This document shows positions 36,654 through 50,793 of a stretch of 64,000 bases of DNA, piece after piece. Made by a program: the position numbers and the translations under genes. Source of the stretch: Coffea arabica. Lineage: Eukaryota; Streptophyta; Magnoliopsida; Gentianales; Rubiaceae. The stretch is from the NCBI RefSeq assembly GCF_036785885.1, contig NC_092323.1, positions 11,478,501 to 11,542,500 of the forward strand. Reading direction: 5' to 3'. A model generated the notes under the pieces. It was not told the DNA's origin. It searched no databases and worked only from the letters and a program-made list of their open reading frames with translations. Each line of letters opens with the position of its first letter. Positions within the stretch are counted from its first letter, which is position 1.

Positions 36654-39600
36654 ATGTCGCGCGCCACCGAAGAAGACGAATTGCACCACCACAATTTACT
36701 CAAGGAGAAAATCGCCAGGGTTTTCGACGGGACCAGAACTTCTCACGCCACGCATACTCGAAAGCTCAAGGAGCTCTTCACTCTATTCCTCTCATCGGCG
36801 TCGCCGGAGAAATTCTTCACAGCATTTTCCGACACCTTAGCTCCTCTATTTGACTTCAGTCGCCGGACGGCCTCCGCGGAAAGGATTATCAAGTTTGTCG
36901 CCGCCTTCGCCACTTTTCGGTCCGAGAAAAATATTAACGCATTGGAAATTGACGAGTTTTTGGAGCTGTTTTTGAGGTTTCTGCTTGTGGCTTCTACTGC
37001 GGCTAATAAGACTTCTAGACATAGGGCTTGCCAGATCATTTCCGAGGTACTTTATGATTTTTTTAGTAATTTATTCTCTCTTATTTGAGATTAATCTGAA
37101 TTTCTGGAAGAATTGAAGCTTTACTTGCTTGGCAATTGGATTAATTTTCATATTCTAATATTCAAATGATTATCGGACTTATTGTTAATGCATGTAAGAG
37201 AGAATGAGCTCTTTTATTTTGAATCAAACTGTATATAGTTCGGTTTACTCACAGAATTAGTCTTATAATTTTTGCTAAAATGTCATCTTGTAGATTATAA
37301 TGCGACTGCCTGATGACACAGAAGTGAGCAATGAGCTCTGGGATGAGGTGATTGAGCATATGAAGTTGCGAGTAAATGATAAGGTCCCAGCTGTGCGTAC
37401 ATTCGCTGTTAGGGCTCTTTCACGCTTTTTAAGTGATTCAGAGAACAGTGATATTCTTGAGCTGTTCGTTGATAAACTGCCTTCAGAACAGAATCCGGTA
37501 ATTCTTCTGTTCCAGTTTAGATTATGCATTTGTTCATTTTGCTGCATTACAACCTGGTATCAAAATGTTTCATCTTGAATGCACGTGTTATTGTTAAGCC
37601 CTATATTGCGTTGGTGCAAAAGGTGATGGTGAAATCACTTCAGAATGAATCCAAGGGGATGAGTATGATGTTTTAAGAAGCCAAGTAGAATGATGGAAAC
37701 TTGAGACAGGATTAAATATGCGAACACATATTAGATAGCTAGCAGCTGGATGACAGTGAATTTTGTGCAGTATGCTTTCTTTAGTGAGCTTCATATATGT
37801 CTATCCATGTATATATTTTTGAGTTTCTGAACGGCATCTGTATGTAGGATGTTCGAAAGACAATTGTGTTATCTTTGCCACCTTCAAATGCAACTTTAGC
37901 TGCAATCATTGATTGCGCATTGGATGTAAGTGAATCAGTACGCAAGGCAGTTTATTGTGTCCTTGCAAGTAAATTTCCTCTGCAGAGTCTCAGGTAATTT
38001 CAAGTCTTAGTTTTTTGAATGCTGCCTATCTTTTGCTTTCTTTGGTCCTCTAATTCAGTTCTTTAGAGCTCCAATTTGGAAATGTTCGAAGTTAACAAAG
38101 TTTACAATTATGAGAACCTCAAAGAGAAGCTTTTTATACCAACAGCTACTATAGCTGGCAAGAGTACCTTTTCATTCTAGTATGTCCTTCTACGTGATCT
38201 TAATTTTTGATGAAGTTTAGATTCCCTAAGTTAATGTAGGTATGGTTTATATGCAGCTTTGACATTTACTATACTTGTTTTGACATTTGCCTGCTGAATA
38301 TGGCTATACTTCATGCGCATTTTGTGCAGTATCAAGCTCAGGACCACGATCCTCCAGAGGGGACTTGCTGATCGATCAGCAGCTGTGGTGAAGGAGTGTT
38401 TGAATCTGATAAAAGATGACTGGCTTCCAAAATTTTGCAATGGAGACCCTGTAGAACTTCTTAAATATCTTGATGTTGAAACCTATGAAGAGGTTGGGGA
38501 GTCTGTTATCTGTGCTATATTAAAAGAAGGGTTGGTGAACTTGGAAGATGTTAAGAGCCTTCATGAGTTCTCGACTTCAGATGGTGAGACAACTGGAGGT
38601 TGGTATAAAACATGTTGCACTGTTGCATTTGGGTTTAACGAAATACAAGCTTTTCAGTTTTCATTGTTAAGTGTTCCTTTCGACCTTGTATCTATGGAGC
38701 ATTCTTCCTAGAACACCTTCAGTAGCAATTCTGCACCATTGTTGATCAACTGGCTCAAATTTCTCTTTCTTCAATTTTTTTTCTCCTCTGTAATAACCTT
38801 CTAGATTTTCATAATATCTTCACCATGTAAGATCAATTATGTGTAACAACAGTCTTCCTAGTTCATAATACAATGAGGTGATGAACTGTATCATTTTTTT
38901 TATCTCTGTAGTATCTGGATGTCGTCAGCATGTTGTGTTCCTGACAACATCTGGTGGTCTTATCAGTTTCACGAGACCAATCAAAATTGGTTCTGAGATT
39001 ATCGTTATATAGACAGATGAATGATAGTTTAAGTGAAGCCAATTGCATATTTAACTCTATGTTGTTGAACTGTAGTTCCTAAAGCACTTAGATACTGTAT
39101 CACACCTAGAGCTGTAAACGAACCGAATCGAACCGAGTATCTCATGTTTGAGCTCTGTTCGTTAAGCAGTTCGAACAACGTTCGTGTTCGTTCGTTAATT
39201 TTCGAACTCCAAACCTGTGTTCGTGTTCGGTTCGTTAAGTAAAATTCGTGTTCGAGTTCGAGTTCGAGTTCGGCCCGTTTAACATAAACGAGCCGTTCGC
39301 GATCATGTTCGAAATGCTCGAATCCAAATTATTTTATGCCTTAAATATGCCATGCAAATTATTAATCATTCTAAAAAATAATTAAAGTACTAAGTGACTA
39401 AATTCTATTATTCATTAACTATATAACTAACATTAACATAAAAACAACAAATAAAACAAAGAAATTTGCCCTCCAAATATAAAAGTCCAGCCATAAAATT
39501 AACCCTAAATTTGTTAAATGATAATTATGTCTATGTTCGCGAACGTTCGTTAAAACTCGCGAACATGTTCGTGTTCGCGAACGTTCGTTTAGCATGTTCG

Positions 39601-42600
39601 CGAACGTTCGTTAAAACTCGCGAACATGCTCGTGTTCGCTCGATTATTAATCGAACAAAAAAATTCGTTCGAACTCGGTTCGTTTAAAATTTCGAACGAG
39701 CCTTTCACGAACACGAACGAGCCGAAACGAACCGAGCTACCGAACAGCTCGGTTCGTTTAACAGCTCTAATTCACACCGAGTAGCTATAGTAATGAGATG
39801 TATAGTCTGAGAGTTGAATGTTCTTTTTGTTGAAATCAGGGCCTTTAAAGCATGACATCCAACTAATGGAACCTGAAGTTGCTCTTTACTGGAGAATTGT
39901 GTGTAAGCATTTACAGATGGAAGCACAAGTAAGTGATTTGTCTTCTGCTTGTTGATTCTGATCTAGTAAGCTTTTAAATGTACTAAAATTATATGTAAAT
40001 TTATTTTTCTAGGTTAGGAAATATGCACGTGTTTACTAGGTTGGCAATATATGCTTAAATCAAAAACCTTTCAGTAAATTTTGTCTTTTAAGATAGGGTT
40101 GGACAAATAAACTCTTTTAACCATTTTCCACTTTATGATGCCTTCTTTTTGCTATCCTAGTTACCTTTTGTGCATGTATTTTACGATGTTCTTAGATGAG
40201 TAAGCTTTAAGAGTTTTTAACGTGAGTTCTGACATTGACATACTCCATACTTCTGTTGTCTTATAACTGATCATACCTTCTTGTATGTTTGCTTGTTTAG
40301 TAGTCATATATTGTACCACTATCACTCTTCACTTCATTAGCATGGCTGAGGATATTTGGATATATGGAGGGTTGAGACGGAAAATTTTGCATTAGGCCTT
40401 AAAAAAATTTTCACTAAATTGTGTATAGTTGGGGTGCCAGAAAATTATAGTGGAAGAAATTCAGAGGGTATTTTGTTCTTGAAGTATGTCAGGAGACTGG
40501 GAATTTTATTACGTGCATTTTAACAATATTCTTTTGCATTTTTCTATACTGTAGTAGCTGAACTAGCCACCAATACCCTTTGTATCTAAAAGTCTCTCTT
40601 GTCTAGATTCAGTAAACTTTATTTAAAGAGATAATTTGGGAATTCTTTTATCCTGGATGGTTTATGAGGAATTTGCCCATGATGGAACAGGTAAAGGGCT
40701 CTGATGCAGCAATGACGATGGGAGCCGAGTCTGCTGTATATGCAGCAGAAGCATCTGACAGCAATGATCTTCTTGACAGAGTTCTTACAGCTTCTGTTTC
40801 AGAATATGTGGAATTGGTCAAAGCTCATCTTACTGCCGGTCTGTGATTTTTTATTAGCTATCGTGCACCCCATCCCCCACCCCCTTCTTTTTTTGGCTGT
40901 AAACGTTAAAATCACTTGATCATTACAGGATCAAATTATCGATTTGCTTCTCGCCAACTGCTATTGCTTGGTGAGATGTTTGATTTCTCTGATGCCACAA
41001 ACAGAAAGGTTGCCGGTGAATTGGTGCAGGAGTTGCTGCACAAACCCCTTGATCATGAAAAGGATGAAAATGATAATGACATAGTTATAGGAGATGGCAT
41101 TAATCTTGGAGGAGACAAAGATTGGGCTTCTGCTGTGTCGAAATTTGTTAGACAAGTTCATGCAGCATTAGGAGAATTTGAAGAAGTTGTTCTGACGGTT
41201 GTGGCTGAGCTTGTTCAGCCTTGCAGAGAGAGAACTGCAGACTACAAAGAGTGGCTCCACTGTCTTGCCGTGACTGGCCTCCTTTTGGAAAGTGCACGAT
41301 CATATCATTTGTTGCAGGGCAAGGCCATTGAACCTGCTGAAATTCTTCACTCGTTATTGCTTCCTGGGGTGTGTATCTGGGGGGAAATTTGCCTTTACTC
41401 TTTTGGTTAACTTTTTGATTGTGCATTGCTGATTGTTCTTTTTTCATGTTCCTTCGGCAAATCACGATTTCGAACTTTCTGTTTCTCACAACAGGCAAAG
41501 CATGCTCATTTTGACGTTCAGAGGGCTGCAATCAGGTGCCTTGGTCTTTTTGGGTTGCTGGAGAGAAAACCATGTGAAGATCTAGTGAAGCAGTTAAGAT
41601 TTAGTTTCATCAAAGGTCCCTCATCAATTACCATCATGTCAAGCAAAGCCATGCTTGATCTGGGACTGTGGCATGGTCCTCATGAAGTTGACAAAGCCAT
41701 GAATCAAGACGTAACATCACAGTTCAAAGACCAAAAAGTGGATTTCAGTTCTATAAATTGGTGTGATGCTAGTGAAAATTTGCATATTGGAATGCTTGAT
41801 ATGCTATATTGGGTAATGGAGAGGAATTGCATTAGTGATTTTGTAGAAAGCGATGAGATTGAGTTTGTTCAAGCTGTTCTGGCAGAAGGTTTTGCAAAGA
41901 TATTACTTCTGAGTGAGAAGTACCCAAATGCAGATGCTTCATCGCACCCTTTATTATTAGGAAAGCTGATTGGCCTCTTTTTTTCTAGTGACAGTAAAGA
42001 CCATCTGAGGTGGATTCCTTTGTCCCTTAGCATAATTCTTATTTTATTTATATCCATGGCTGACCAATCGATATTCTTTCATTTGACTAGATTGAAACAG
42101 TGCCTATCCGTATTCTTTGATCATTATCCATCCCTGTCTGCAAACCATAAGGCATGTGTTGTAATTTCAGAAATTAGATGAATGCAGTGTTGGTTTGTTT
42201 TGTTTTTGCAATTCTCTGATCTGCAGGCGGTACATACTCATTTTTTGGGGCGCAGAAATGCTTATCAAAGGCTTTCATCCCAGTTACGCGCTCCTTGTGG
42301 CCAGGCATCATGGATAGTGCTAAAAGAAGTTCAGCAATGGTGGCAATGATGCGCAAACGTGCTGTCCAAGCAGCACGCTTTATGGTGCAGATGATGCAAG
42401 CTCCATTGTACACGAAAGATAATGTACCTAAAGATGGAGATGGAAGCGAGGACACAAAAGATGTCTTTCTCGAGTTTGATAGTGGAGAGGAAGGGCTTGC
42501 AATACGCATAGCTGCAGAAGTAATTATTTTCCATCTCAAACTTATTTGGATATGCAGCTACTCTTTTCATTTTTAACTTGAATGAACATCAATAGAAGTC

Positions 42601-44350
42601 CTAATTTCTATTTAGCTGATGTTTTTTTCGGTTAAGTGATTTGACAAACTAAAGCTTGCATTCGGAATCATATGGCATGGAGGATTGGGCTATAGTTAAT
42701 TGACATTCAATGCCGACTCTCTTTTTTGTCTTTTTGAAGGTTATGGGCTTCCCCTCAAATAAAACAGCTGCTGAGAAATCATACGTGTCAGCACTTTGCA
42801 GAATACTTGTCTTGCTTCACTTTCGATCGTCAGAACAAGGACCAATAAAGTTAATGCGGCAGCTTCTGAGTTGTATTGCCCAATCTGTAGTAGCCGAAAG
42901 GGAGCTTCTAAAAGAGTTAAAAGAGATGGCTTCACGCTTAAAGGCTGCAGATAGAAGTCCTGATCAACAATTATCTTCTGATCAGGCTAATCACATATTC
43001 GGTAATAAATTTATCCTTTTCTCCCATTTAATGAAGGAATCTGCGTTTAGCAGGTGAAATCCTGCAATATTCGGACTAGTTTAGAAAACTTCATCAGTTA
43101 TAACATGCTTCTGTTCATAGGACAAATTGGAAAAATAGACAGCAGTTTAGGGAGTGACTACAAATGCCCCATCCCATGGGGGATATTTTTCCTTCTCCAG
43201 TGGACTAGAAATGCATTTTGGATACTTTATTCTTCCTTGTGACTACAAGCGAGTCTAGTGGTTGTTATTAACACCTCTCAGCTGAGTCCTAGCACATAGG
43301 AATCCAGGTCTCTGATCCTTGTATGCTTCCTGTTCAGATGCAGTTCATGTGTTAATTAATCTCCAGAAACACGACTTCTTTTTTGTGTTTCATCTCATAA
43401 TGACTTGTGTACTGGATCTAAAGAAATGCTTGAATCATTTTCTACTTTTGCTTTCTTTTCCGCACTTCTATGATCTATGCATTTTTATCTGAATTTTATT
43501 GTCAGAAAATTACATTGTTAGATTTCTTTTCATGCTTGAAAGAATGTGGAAAGTATCTGTGTATTGCCACTCGTATACGAACGATAACTTGTGCTCGTAG
43601 AATGAAACTTGAGTTCTTCTCGTCCAATGTTTACTGGGCAGAACAAATAGGACATCACATATGAGAAAATCCGAAGGTTTCTCTAGGTAGCTTAACTCAT
43701 CTGGTAACACCTGTGAAACCTTTAGGGACCCTATGTTCCATAGCCATTATCATGGTATCACTTCTTTAGACGTCATTTCTTGCGACCTAAAGAATTACCA
43801 TGCCCCCATTGATTGTCTTGAATAGATGGGTCGATTAACTTTACGATATGAACATAACTCGTTCAAATTCATTGCTATGAAATGGGAGGCCACGGTGTCA
43901 GGGTGCATAATAAGCAGGCTGCTAGTTTTCCATTTTTTTTTTTTTTCTGTATTCTCTTGGACATCTATGAAATCTATGGAAGTCTTATCAATCTTATTAA
44001 CTTTAACAACTCCAGGGAGATTGGAGCTAGAAGTGAACCTCGATGAAGTTGAGTCAGTGGAACTTCCACCCACTCCAGCACCTCGATCAATTAGAACAGC
44101 CCGTGCACGGAGACGACCAAAAGCTGAAGAAGAATCTTCCTCCGATGGTGAATTGTCGCCAACTTCTGTCGTTCCTGCAGATTCGAGCAACATGAGAGCT
44201 CGCTCACAGAGGGCCAGCAAGACAGCTGCTATGACCAGGATGACAACCAACAACACTTCAAGCATTAACGAGGAGGAGGCAGAGGATGATGACAGTCAAG
44301 AGGATTCAGGTTCAGAGGTGACATCTGCAGATGACTCTGATGCTTTTTAA
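36654..44350 (+). CDS. CAP-G: condensin complex subunit 3 (CAP-G), HEAT-repeat protein
   Basis: Twelve exons, 1036 residues: 36654-37046, 37294-37497, 37848-37993, 38330-38583, 39840-39928, 40691-40838, 40929-41368, 41495-42009, 42091-42151, 42256-42519, 42740-43001, 44016-44350. All joins are in frame. Start is the ATG at 36654 (MSRATEEDELHHH). The N-terminal two thirds is HEAT-like (VPAVRTFAVRALSRF; DRSAAVVKECLNLI; HFDVQRAAIRCLGLFG). The Cnd3-type C-terminal region includes CLSKAFIPVTRSLWPG and QAARFMVQMMQ. The tail is acidic and Ser-rich with RTARARRR basic patches, ending DDSDAF. CAP-G is the HEAT subunit of condensin I; it binds DNA with the kleisin CAP-H and compacts mitotic chromosomes. 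Intron 9 appears to use a GC donor (42152); an alternative GT donor at 42156 with the acceptor at 42226 would add 11 residues. Intron 4 carries a hAT-like element. Confidence 0.93.
39107..39769. mobile_element. hAT-type inverted-repeat element in CAP-G intron 4
   Basis: The left end TAGAGCTGTAAACGAACCGA and the reverse complement of the right end (TAGAGCTGTTAAACGAACCG) are near-identical terminal inverted repeats. Flanks ATCACACC (39099-39106) and TTCACACC (39771-39778) match at 7 of 8 positions, fitting the 8-bp target duplication of hAT elements. The interior is packed with TTCG/CGAAC words, including two copies of a unit of about 44 bases (39534-39577 and 39595-39638). It has no transposase. 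It does not disturb the flanking splice sites. Confidence 0.8.
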
Positions 44351-47300
44351 CTGGAAGATGATTTCGTGGAAGTAATGGTGCAACATCAGACTCTGCAATC
44401 GTTTGTTTTTGGGATTCTGAAAGTAGTAGAATCTAAGCTCATTCGTGTCTTTCTCCTGCACTAAACTACACTAGCGAGATCCTATCTTGTTTATTTATCT
44501 GTTGTTATTTCGCATCAAATGCGCTGGAGCCTAATGACACCTATGCATGAATGTTTTTGCTGCGGACTGACACTGGCAACAAGTGTAGCTATAAATATCT
44601 CAAAAGGGAGACTTGAACTTTCAATCTCTTGCTCAGAGCGGAACCCATCCAGGGCTGGGCTTAGCTGTTGAATAGGAACAGAAGGGATGATTTCTTTTAA
44701 TTGGCCCATTTGAGTGTCAGAGAGACTGAGAGGACCAACCTAAACCCCGTATACTGCACAAATATTTTGAGGGGATCATACTAATGACTTCCTAAGTCGT
44801 AGGAGTAATTTTTCTTACGCGCATGTATTTGCTTTAGTTTACCTAACATTCAATGTAAGCATCAGGAGCTCTGACTCAGCATTTGCTGATTGGATCAAAG
44901 GTACTTGAACGAATTAGCTAGCAATCCAACTAATAGAAGGCCATCTTTTGATGTTGTTACACTTGCGCAGCTGCACCGCCGAAAGCATTGATGAATCTCG
45001 GATTGTGGACGACAAAGTGTGATCCAGATGAATTTCGAGGAACTTGGGTATGATGACCCGTTCAATTTAGTTTAAGCTTTTCTCTCAATTATAAAATGTG
45101 GATGGATGCCTTTGGATATCTAGTTCAATTCAGACCACATCTATTCCATCTCGAAAATGTATAGTAGAAATTAACCCAGACCGCCTTGCCCACCCTGTCG
45201 ACTCCTGTCTGAATAATTTAACTGCATAAGAATCAGTTGAACACGGGGTGGTTTATTATTCCTTGTCCGTTGTGACTCAAAAAAAAAAAAAAAGAATATG
45301 TTAGCTTGATTATTCATACTCACAAATAAAACATGGTAATCCTGCCTTTGCGCCACTAAATTGTAGGATGAACTCGCCCCTAAACCCAAGCAGGGGGGAA
45401 AGAAAAGTCCTTGTGTCCCATGAATTTTGATATCTGCTGAACTTATATCCAGTTTTAGTCCACAATGTGTACGCCTAGACGTTGTTTTCCCCAACTTCAG
45501 ATTATGATTTTAGCTGAATTGGACCTTTTCTTCCTTCATCTTTTAGAAGATTTTTGTTTTCTTGAGGACTTTACAGGTGGCCACAAATGAAGATTGATAT
45601 GTAATGAAGATGCAACGTGGATGACCAGGCAAGGTACATATATGTTTCTAGAATGGAGACCCCATATGTCTTCAACTCCTCACTCTATTTTCCTTGATAG
45701 TCATATCATCTTTATATTTCACAATAATTGATTTGTCTCTAGAAGATCCCCACCACAAATCTGAAACCGATCCTACATAATTGGACAATAATCATTTCCC
45801 TCTACAGCTAATCATAGTATAGGTTTGTAGGAACTCAGCTTCAGGAACGCAAATCTTACTCTATCCTTGCCTACCCTCGAACACATATATCATGATTGCA
45901 TAAACTTGGAATGAATAATCTTCATACATATGAGTTGCACGTTCAGGTCTTGTCTCTTGTCTCATGTCCTCTAAAAAGTCAAACTTTGCCACAAATTAAT
46001 CATTATTCTCATCACAGTCTGATTCACATCGAAATTTCTCTGAGTCTACTACTACTGTTGTTGTCACCAACTAACTACCCCTAATGAAACCTGTGTTATA
46101 TATAAATGTACATGTACGTATGTATAAATAAATAAATATATATTTTAAGAATTCAATCATTTTGACTAATGTGCACTAATTTAATCCACAGAACCCTATC
46201 GTTGGAACTTCATTTTCAACATATATAAAGACAAAAAAGTTCCCAATGCTTCAGCGAGAAATCAGTATCGATTTGATGTCACCTAATGCATCTTCGAATG
46301 CGACAGAGTAACAATTATTAACTCTGCCAATTAATAATCAAACTTTCCCAAACATAGATATACTTACATTTATTATCGACATGGGGTTTGATTAGTGTGA
46401 TCTTATCTATGCCATTAATTACTACCATCTTTCTTTTTCTTCTTCGTTTACATAAAACCGACCAAGCGTGGATCACGATCCATCCAATACTTGAAGTCTT
46501 CCCAACGCTTGGTTATTAGCACATGGCTGTGCATGATTCTTTGTATAGACATTTACGTGCTTTCTGGGTTCTGGAAGGATGGGGCACTTCATAGACTTTC
46601 TTGCTTAGTTATTGCATGCTGGAGTCGTACAAAGTATTTTGTCAAATTGTGGGCGAGATTGTAATTGGGTTCAGACCATAGGGTGCCGTGGTGGTAGTCC
46701 GGTAGAGTTAAAATTGTTGATCAATTCAAAGTATTCGTTGAGTGCTACATACGTTCTGGACTCATGATCATGGCAGAAAATTTTGGCACTTTCTTTGTCA
46801 ATCGACATGTCTGTGGTGAACTTGTGGGTTGATTCTATGGAAGTTTCGGTTTTTATTGGTCCGTGAAGGAAGACTTGCAGCATCAATAGGGGTCCATAAT
46901 TAAGTACATGGCCTCATTTTGTTCATCCTTCTTTTAACTTGAGCTGTCCGTTCTTATTAGTTACCAGAAATTTTCGTCAATGATCAGCTATTGATAAAAT
47001 CCCCACACCAAACCCCCCTCTCCGGAAAAAAAAAAAACCAAAAATTAAAAGGAAAAGAAAAAGACAAGCAGCAGTGCTTTTGAAGGGCAGTATCAGAATT
47101 CACTTGTAGAAATTTTCTGCCAAAAATTGGACTCCATGCATGTAAAGTTGCCACGTGATCAGATATGGGGCCGACGTTTCTTGCCTTGAGGAGTACCTTG
47201 TTTAGGACATGGTTTAGCGGACATTGTTTAGATTGAAGTATGCACTGAGAGGGTAAAGATTCTTGGGATCCGCCCGCATCATCTAAAGGAATCAAAATGT

Positions 47301-48796
47301 GAAACAGTAAGAACGCTTTCAGCAAAATAGTCCATCTGAAAATTGCCTGCTGCAGAAGTATAGCAAGCCACAGTAAATAGTAAATAGTACATGACTATCA
47401 AGCAATAACCAACCCTTTCCAATTTTAGCATCTTAGAATTAAATTACTAGAAGAAAATTAAATGGCCGGCAAGCCAATATGAACTGGAATTATCTGCTTG
47501 TTTCAAACTTGGCTTGAGACGCATACAAGTGATGTATGGTCAATGATACTCAACTACTAGCCTTAATTTGTTGCCCTTTTACATTGTTAATTTAATATTG
47601 CAGGCCATATGGATCATCGTCATGCGCTTGGTAAATTTCCCAGAAGAAGCTTGAAAGGTTTTCAATTTTGCCTATATCTATGGCAGCTAGTTTTGCTAGG
47701 TTCATCTATATTCTACATTCTACAACCGGCCGGCACCAAAAAACACAACTACTTTTCGGCTGAAAGCAGGTTGTAAAGAAAACATTTGTAGATAAGTAAA
47801 GATTCCTTGTCTGAGTGTTAAAACTCAAAACAGGAAATGGACAACATTTCCAAGTCGGAAAGGTTTTTTTTTTCTTTTCTTTTTTTGGGTTTTTAAAGTG
47901 TTTGTCATTTTCCTGAAGATGGGACAAAAAGAATGACATCTCTAGCAGTTCCTGCTGAAGTCCTGTCTAGTGTCTACTCTCTAAGATGTAATCAGGTTTT
48001 TAGTCATCAAGGATGTATATCAAGCTTCATCCTTATCTTCTACACCTTTCCAATCCAAAATGCACCTCTTAAACAAATGGACAGGAGCAGCTCTACCTCT
48101 TGGGAGAAGGCAAAACAGAGGGCAAGAATAGAGTTTGAACATTTCAATGTTAAAACCCATATATCATAATTTACACTTATGTGGGAATCGCCCACCAAAT
48201 TATCTCTCGGTCAATAATTCGATGAGAACGTGTTTTAAAATCATAGGCATCTTGTAAAGAAGTTAATGCAGTTCCCGTAGAGAAATCTGCAACCAGGGGT
48301 TTCCCGGGCTTGGCCCCAAGAAGTCAATGGTATCCAAGAACGGGAGTTTGCTCATTTGGCAGCCATATTAGAAAATTTTGCATGTGATTTATTGTCCTTC
48401 CAAATTTCGAATCAATTGTTTATTAGGTTGAGGTATCGAAATTAAGTACAGTAACAATATTATATTATGTGACTTTAAAATGCAAATGATTACCCAAGCG
48501 AACAGATGATTGTTCCCCTCAAAATCATTGCCAGAGTCATGTCATGTTAGGGTGTGGTGATATTTGTTTATTTATTTTTATTTTTGACAAAATTGGTGAT
48601 AAATTCTCAATGATGTATTTTTTTCCCCTCAAAGATGCATTACTGTGTTTCAAATATATTTTGAGCACACCTATGTATAATAAATTAATCTTTTTTACAT
48701 TAATAACGTATGTATTAATGAATTTAAATACGTATTAAATATACAAAATTTGAAATTCAATTTCTGATTGAGATGGTGTGATATCATCTAGATTTG

Positions 48797-48799
<3 letters not shown>

Positions 48800-48834
<35 letters not shown>
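48800..48834. repeat. (AT)n microsatellite
   Basis: About 35 bases of uninterrupted AT dinucleotide. Confidence 0.95.
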
Positions 48835-48836
<2 letters not shown>

Positions 48837-50512
48837 ATTAATTTGTATTGACCCTCCGTGAAGTATGGGCGTAACATATACTAGTTCTCATCTCATGCAT
48901 TGGGGTGACACTACTATAAGTTAATTATTTGGTACAAAGATTGTACAGGTATCCTGATTGGCAGTATTTTTCATCGGTCTGCAAATTTTTGCTTTAAAAT
49001 TTTATTCAACCGACAAAATTACAAATGCTGCTTAAAGTATTATTGATGCTTCAAAATAAAATCGATGCTCCGCACTTGGACGTAATTGGGATTATGGAAT
49101 ATTTAATCCTCCGGTCCATTGATACAAGCTAAGGTCAAATAAACATGCTAAAATTGTAAAAAAGGAAAAAAAAAATTAGTATGAAAGAAACGAGCCCATG
49201 TTCTTGAATTGCGCCACCCTTCACAATCTGAATTCCAAAAAACAAAAAAAAGAGTTTTCACACTTGAATAAGAGTTTTCTAGTGAGAGTTTTTGTATTTA
49301 TAATAAAGTCTCTCTTAAGGGGTGCAATTGAGAGTTTCTTTCTTTTTTTTTTTAAAAAAAAATTCTCTTCTAGGGATTTATAGTGAAATTTTTTTCCTAT
49401 TCTTGGTAAGAGCTTTCTCCCCTCCCCTAAGAGTTTTGTGGTTTTTATATTTCTTCTATTAAATCCATTTTTTTTTTCAATTTGGAATTCTTTTGATCTA
49501 TCTCATCAGATCTCACCTTAACATCTGGATCGAAACCAATTCATTAGCATATTTGGGAGAAAGGAAGCAGAGATGATTTTGGGACTATAAGTGTTCTATC
49601 TTTTGAGTATTTTTGGAATTTTGCAGTGTAATAGTCCACTGATTTTTCATAACTATAGTACAGTATTTAGTAGATGTGTTTGTATATGATTGATGTAATT
49701 AATTATGTCATTAGTGCAGATTTAATAAATTAATGGTGTTTATATATATATATATATAAAAGATAAACTACAATCGTTATTAAATGATGTGACCATTAGT
49801 AACTGAAAATGAGATGAGAGAGTTCCCCAAAGGAACTATAGAATTTTCTTGAAAAGAAATTTGAGTATCTTGAAAATTTTTTTTTCAGAAAGTCGTCGGT
49901 TGAAGTTTATTTCAGAGAAAAATAAATGAAAGTGATGTAAGATATGACGGACATCGTAATTAGGAGGCAAAGGGGTATTAAATGAAGTCTCGCCTAAAAT
50001 AATGTAATGGCAACCAGTACTCCGATTCGGTCCTCCCATTGTCCATTTTCAGTAACCGACGACCGCCGTATCCCAACCGTCTTCATCGGTCGGCCGCCGC
50101 ACTCATTACTGCTGCCCATTCAACGCTCTCGTATTTCTCTTTTGCCCTTTTCGGTCGAATTTTTTCACCGACCTATAACTTTCTAGCAAAACACGGAATC
50201 AAGAAGGTTTTTGCATTTCCCTACCACAAAGGTAAATAAATAAATAAAGGCTTCTGTCTTGACAATTGTAGCATATGGTTGCCGACTAAAGTTGAGCCGT
50301 CTAAGAATTAGAGATTTTGAGTACTTCAAATTTCCATTCTCCTTCTTACTTTTTGAACGTCATTCCTCTCCTACTAGAAACGATTTGAAAAAAAAGTTGT
50401 GCAGAGTCCGATTTGTGACTTAACTCGGGTTATGTTTGCTCGACTTAAGTTGTTTATTTTGAATTAGAAAAAAAAAAAAGCAAATTTTGTCTTCTAATTT
50501 GATAACTCATAT

Positions 50513-50793
50513 CTAAGGCCTTATTTGATAACCCAATTCAACACTTAAATTTAAATGAATTCAGATCTTAATATATTCAGACACGTTTGATAACAAAAAA
50601 TTGAACATCTAAATTAATTAAGTAACACTAAATTTTCTAGGCAAACTTGTTCCCAAAAAATAAGTAATAAACTATTCACTTATCAATAAATGTGATATAC
50701 ACTCAAATGTATTTGATTTAATATTTAATAACTTAATGAATTCAAACTTTAAATTTTAGTTTTTAAACTTCAGTTTTATCAAATGCACCCTAA
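50513..50793. mobile_element. hAT-like MITE candidate
   Basis: The left end GGCCTTATTTGATAACCCAA and the reverse complement of the right end (AGGGTGCATTTGATAAAACT) share the word (A/T)TTTGATAA near each terminus, with AT-rich TTAAA-containing sequence inside. The inverted repeats are short and diverged and no target duplication is clear, so this is tentative. Confidence 0.4.

Noticed and set aside
46671..46886. Minus-strand 71-codon frame with natural amino-acid composition
   Set aside because: No recognised motif, no homologous neighbour exons and no clear promoter. I cannot support it as a gene.
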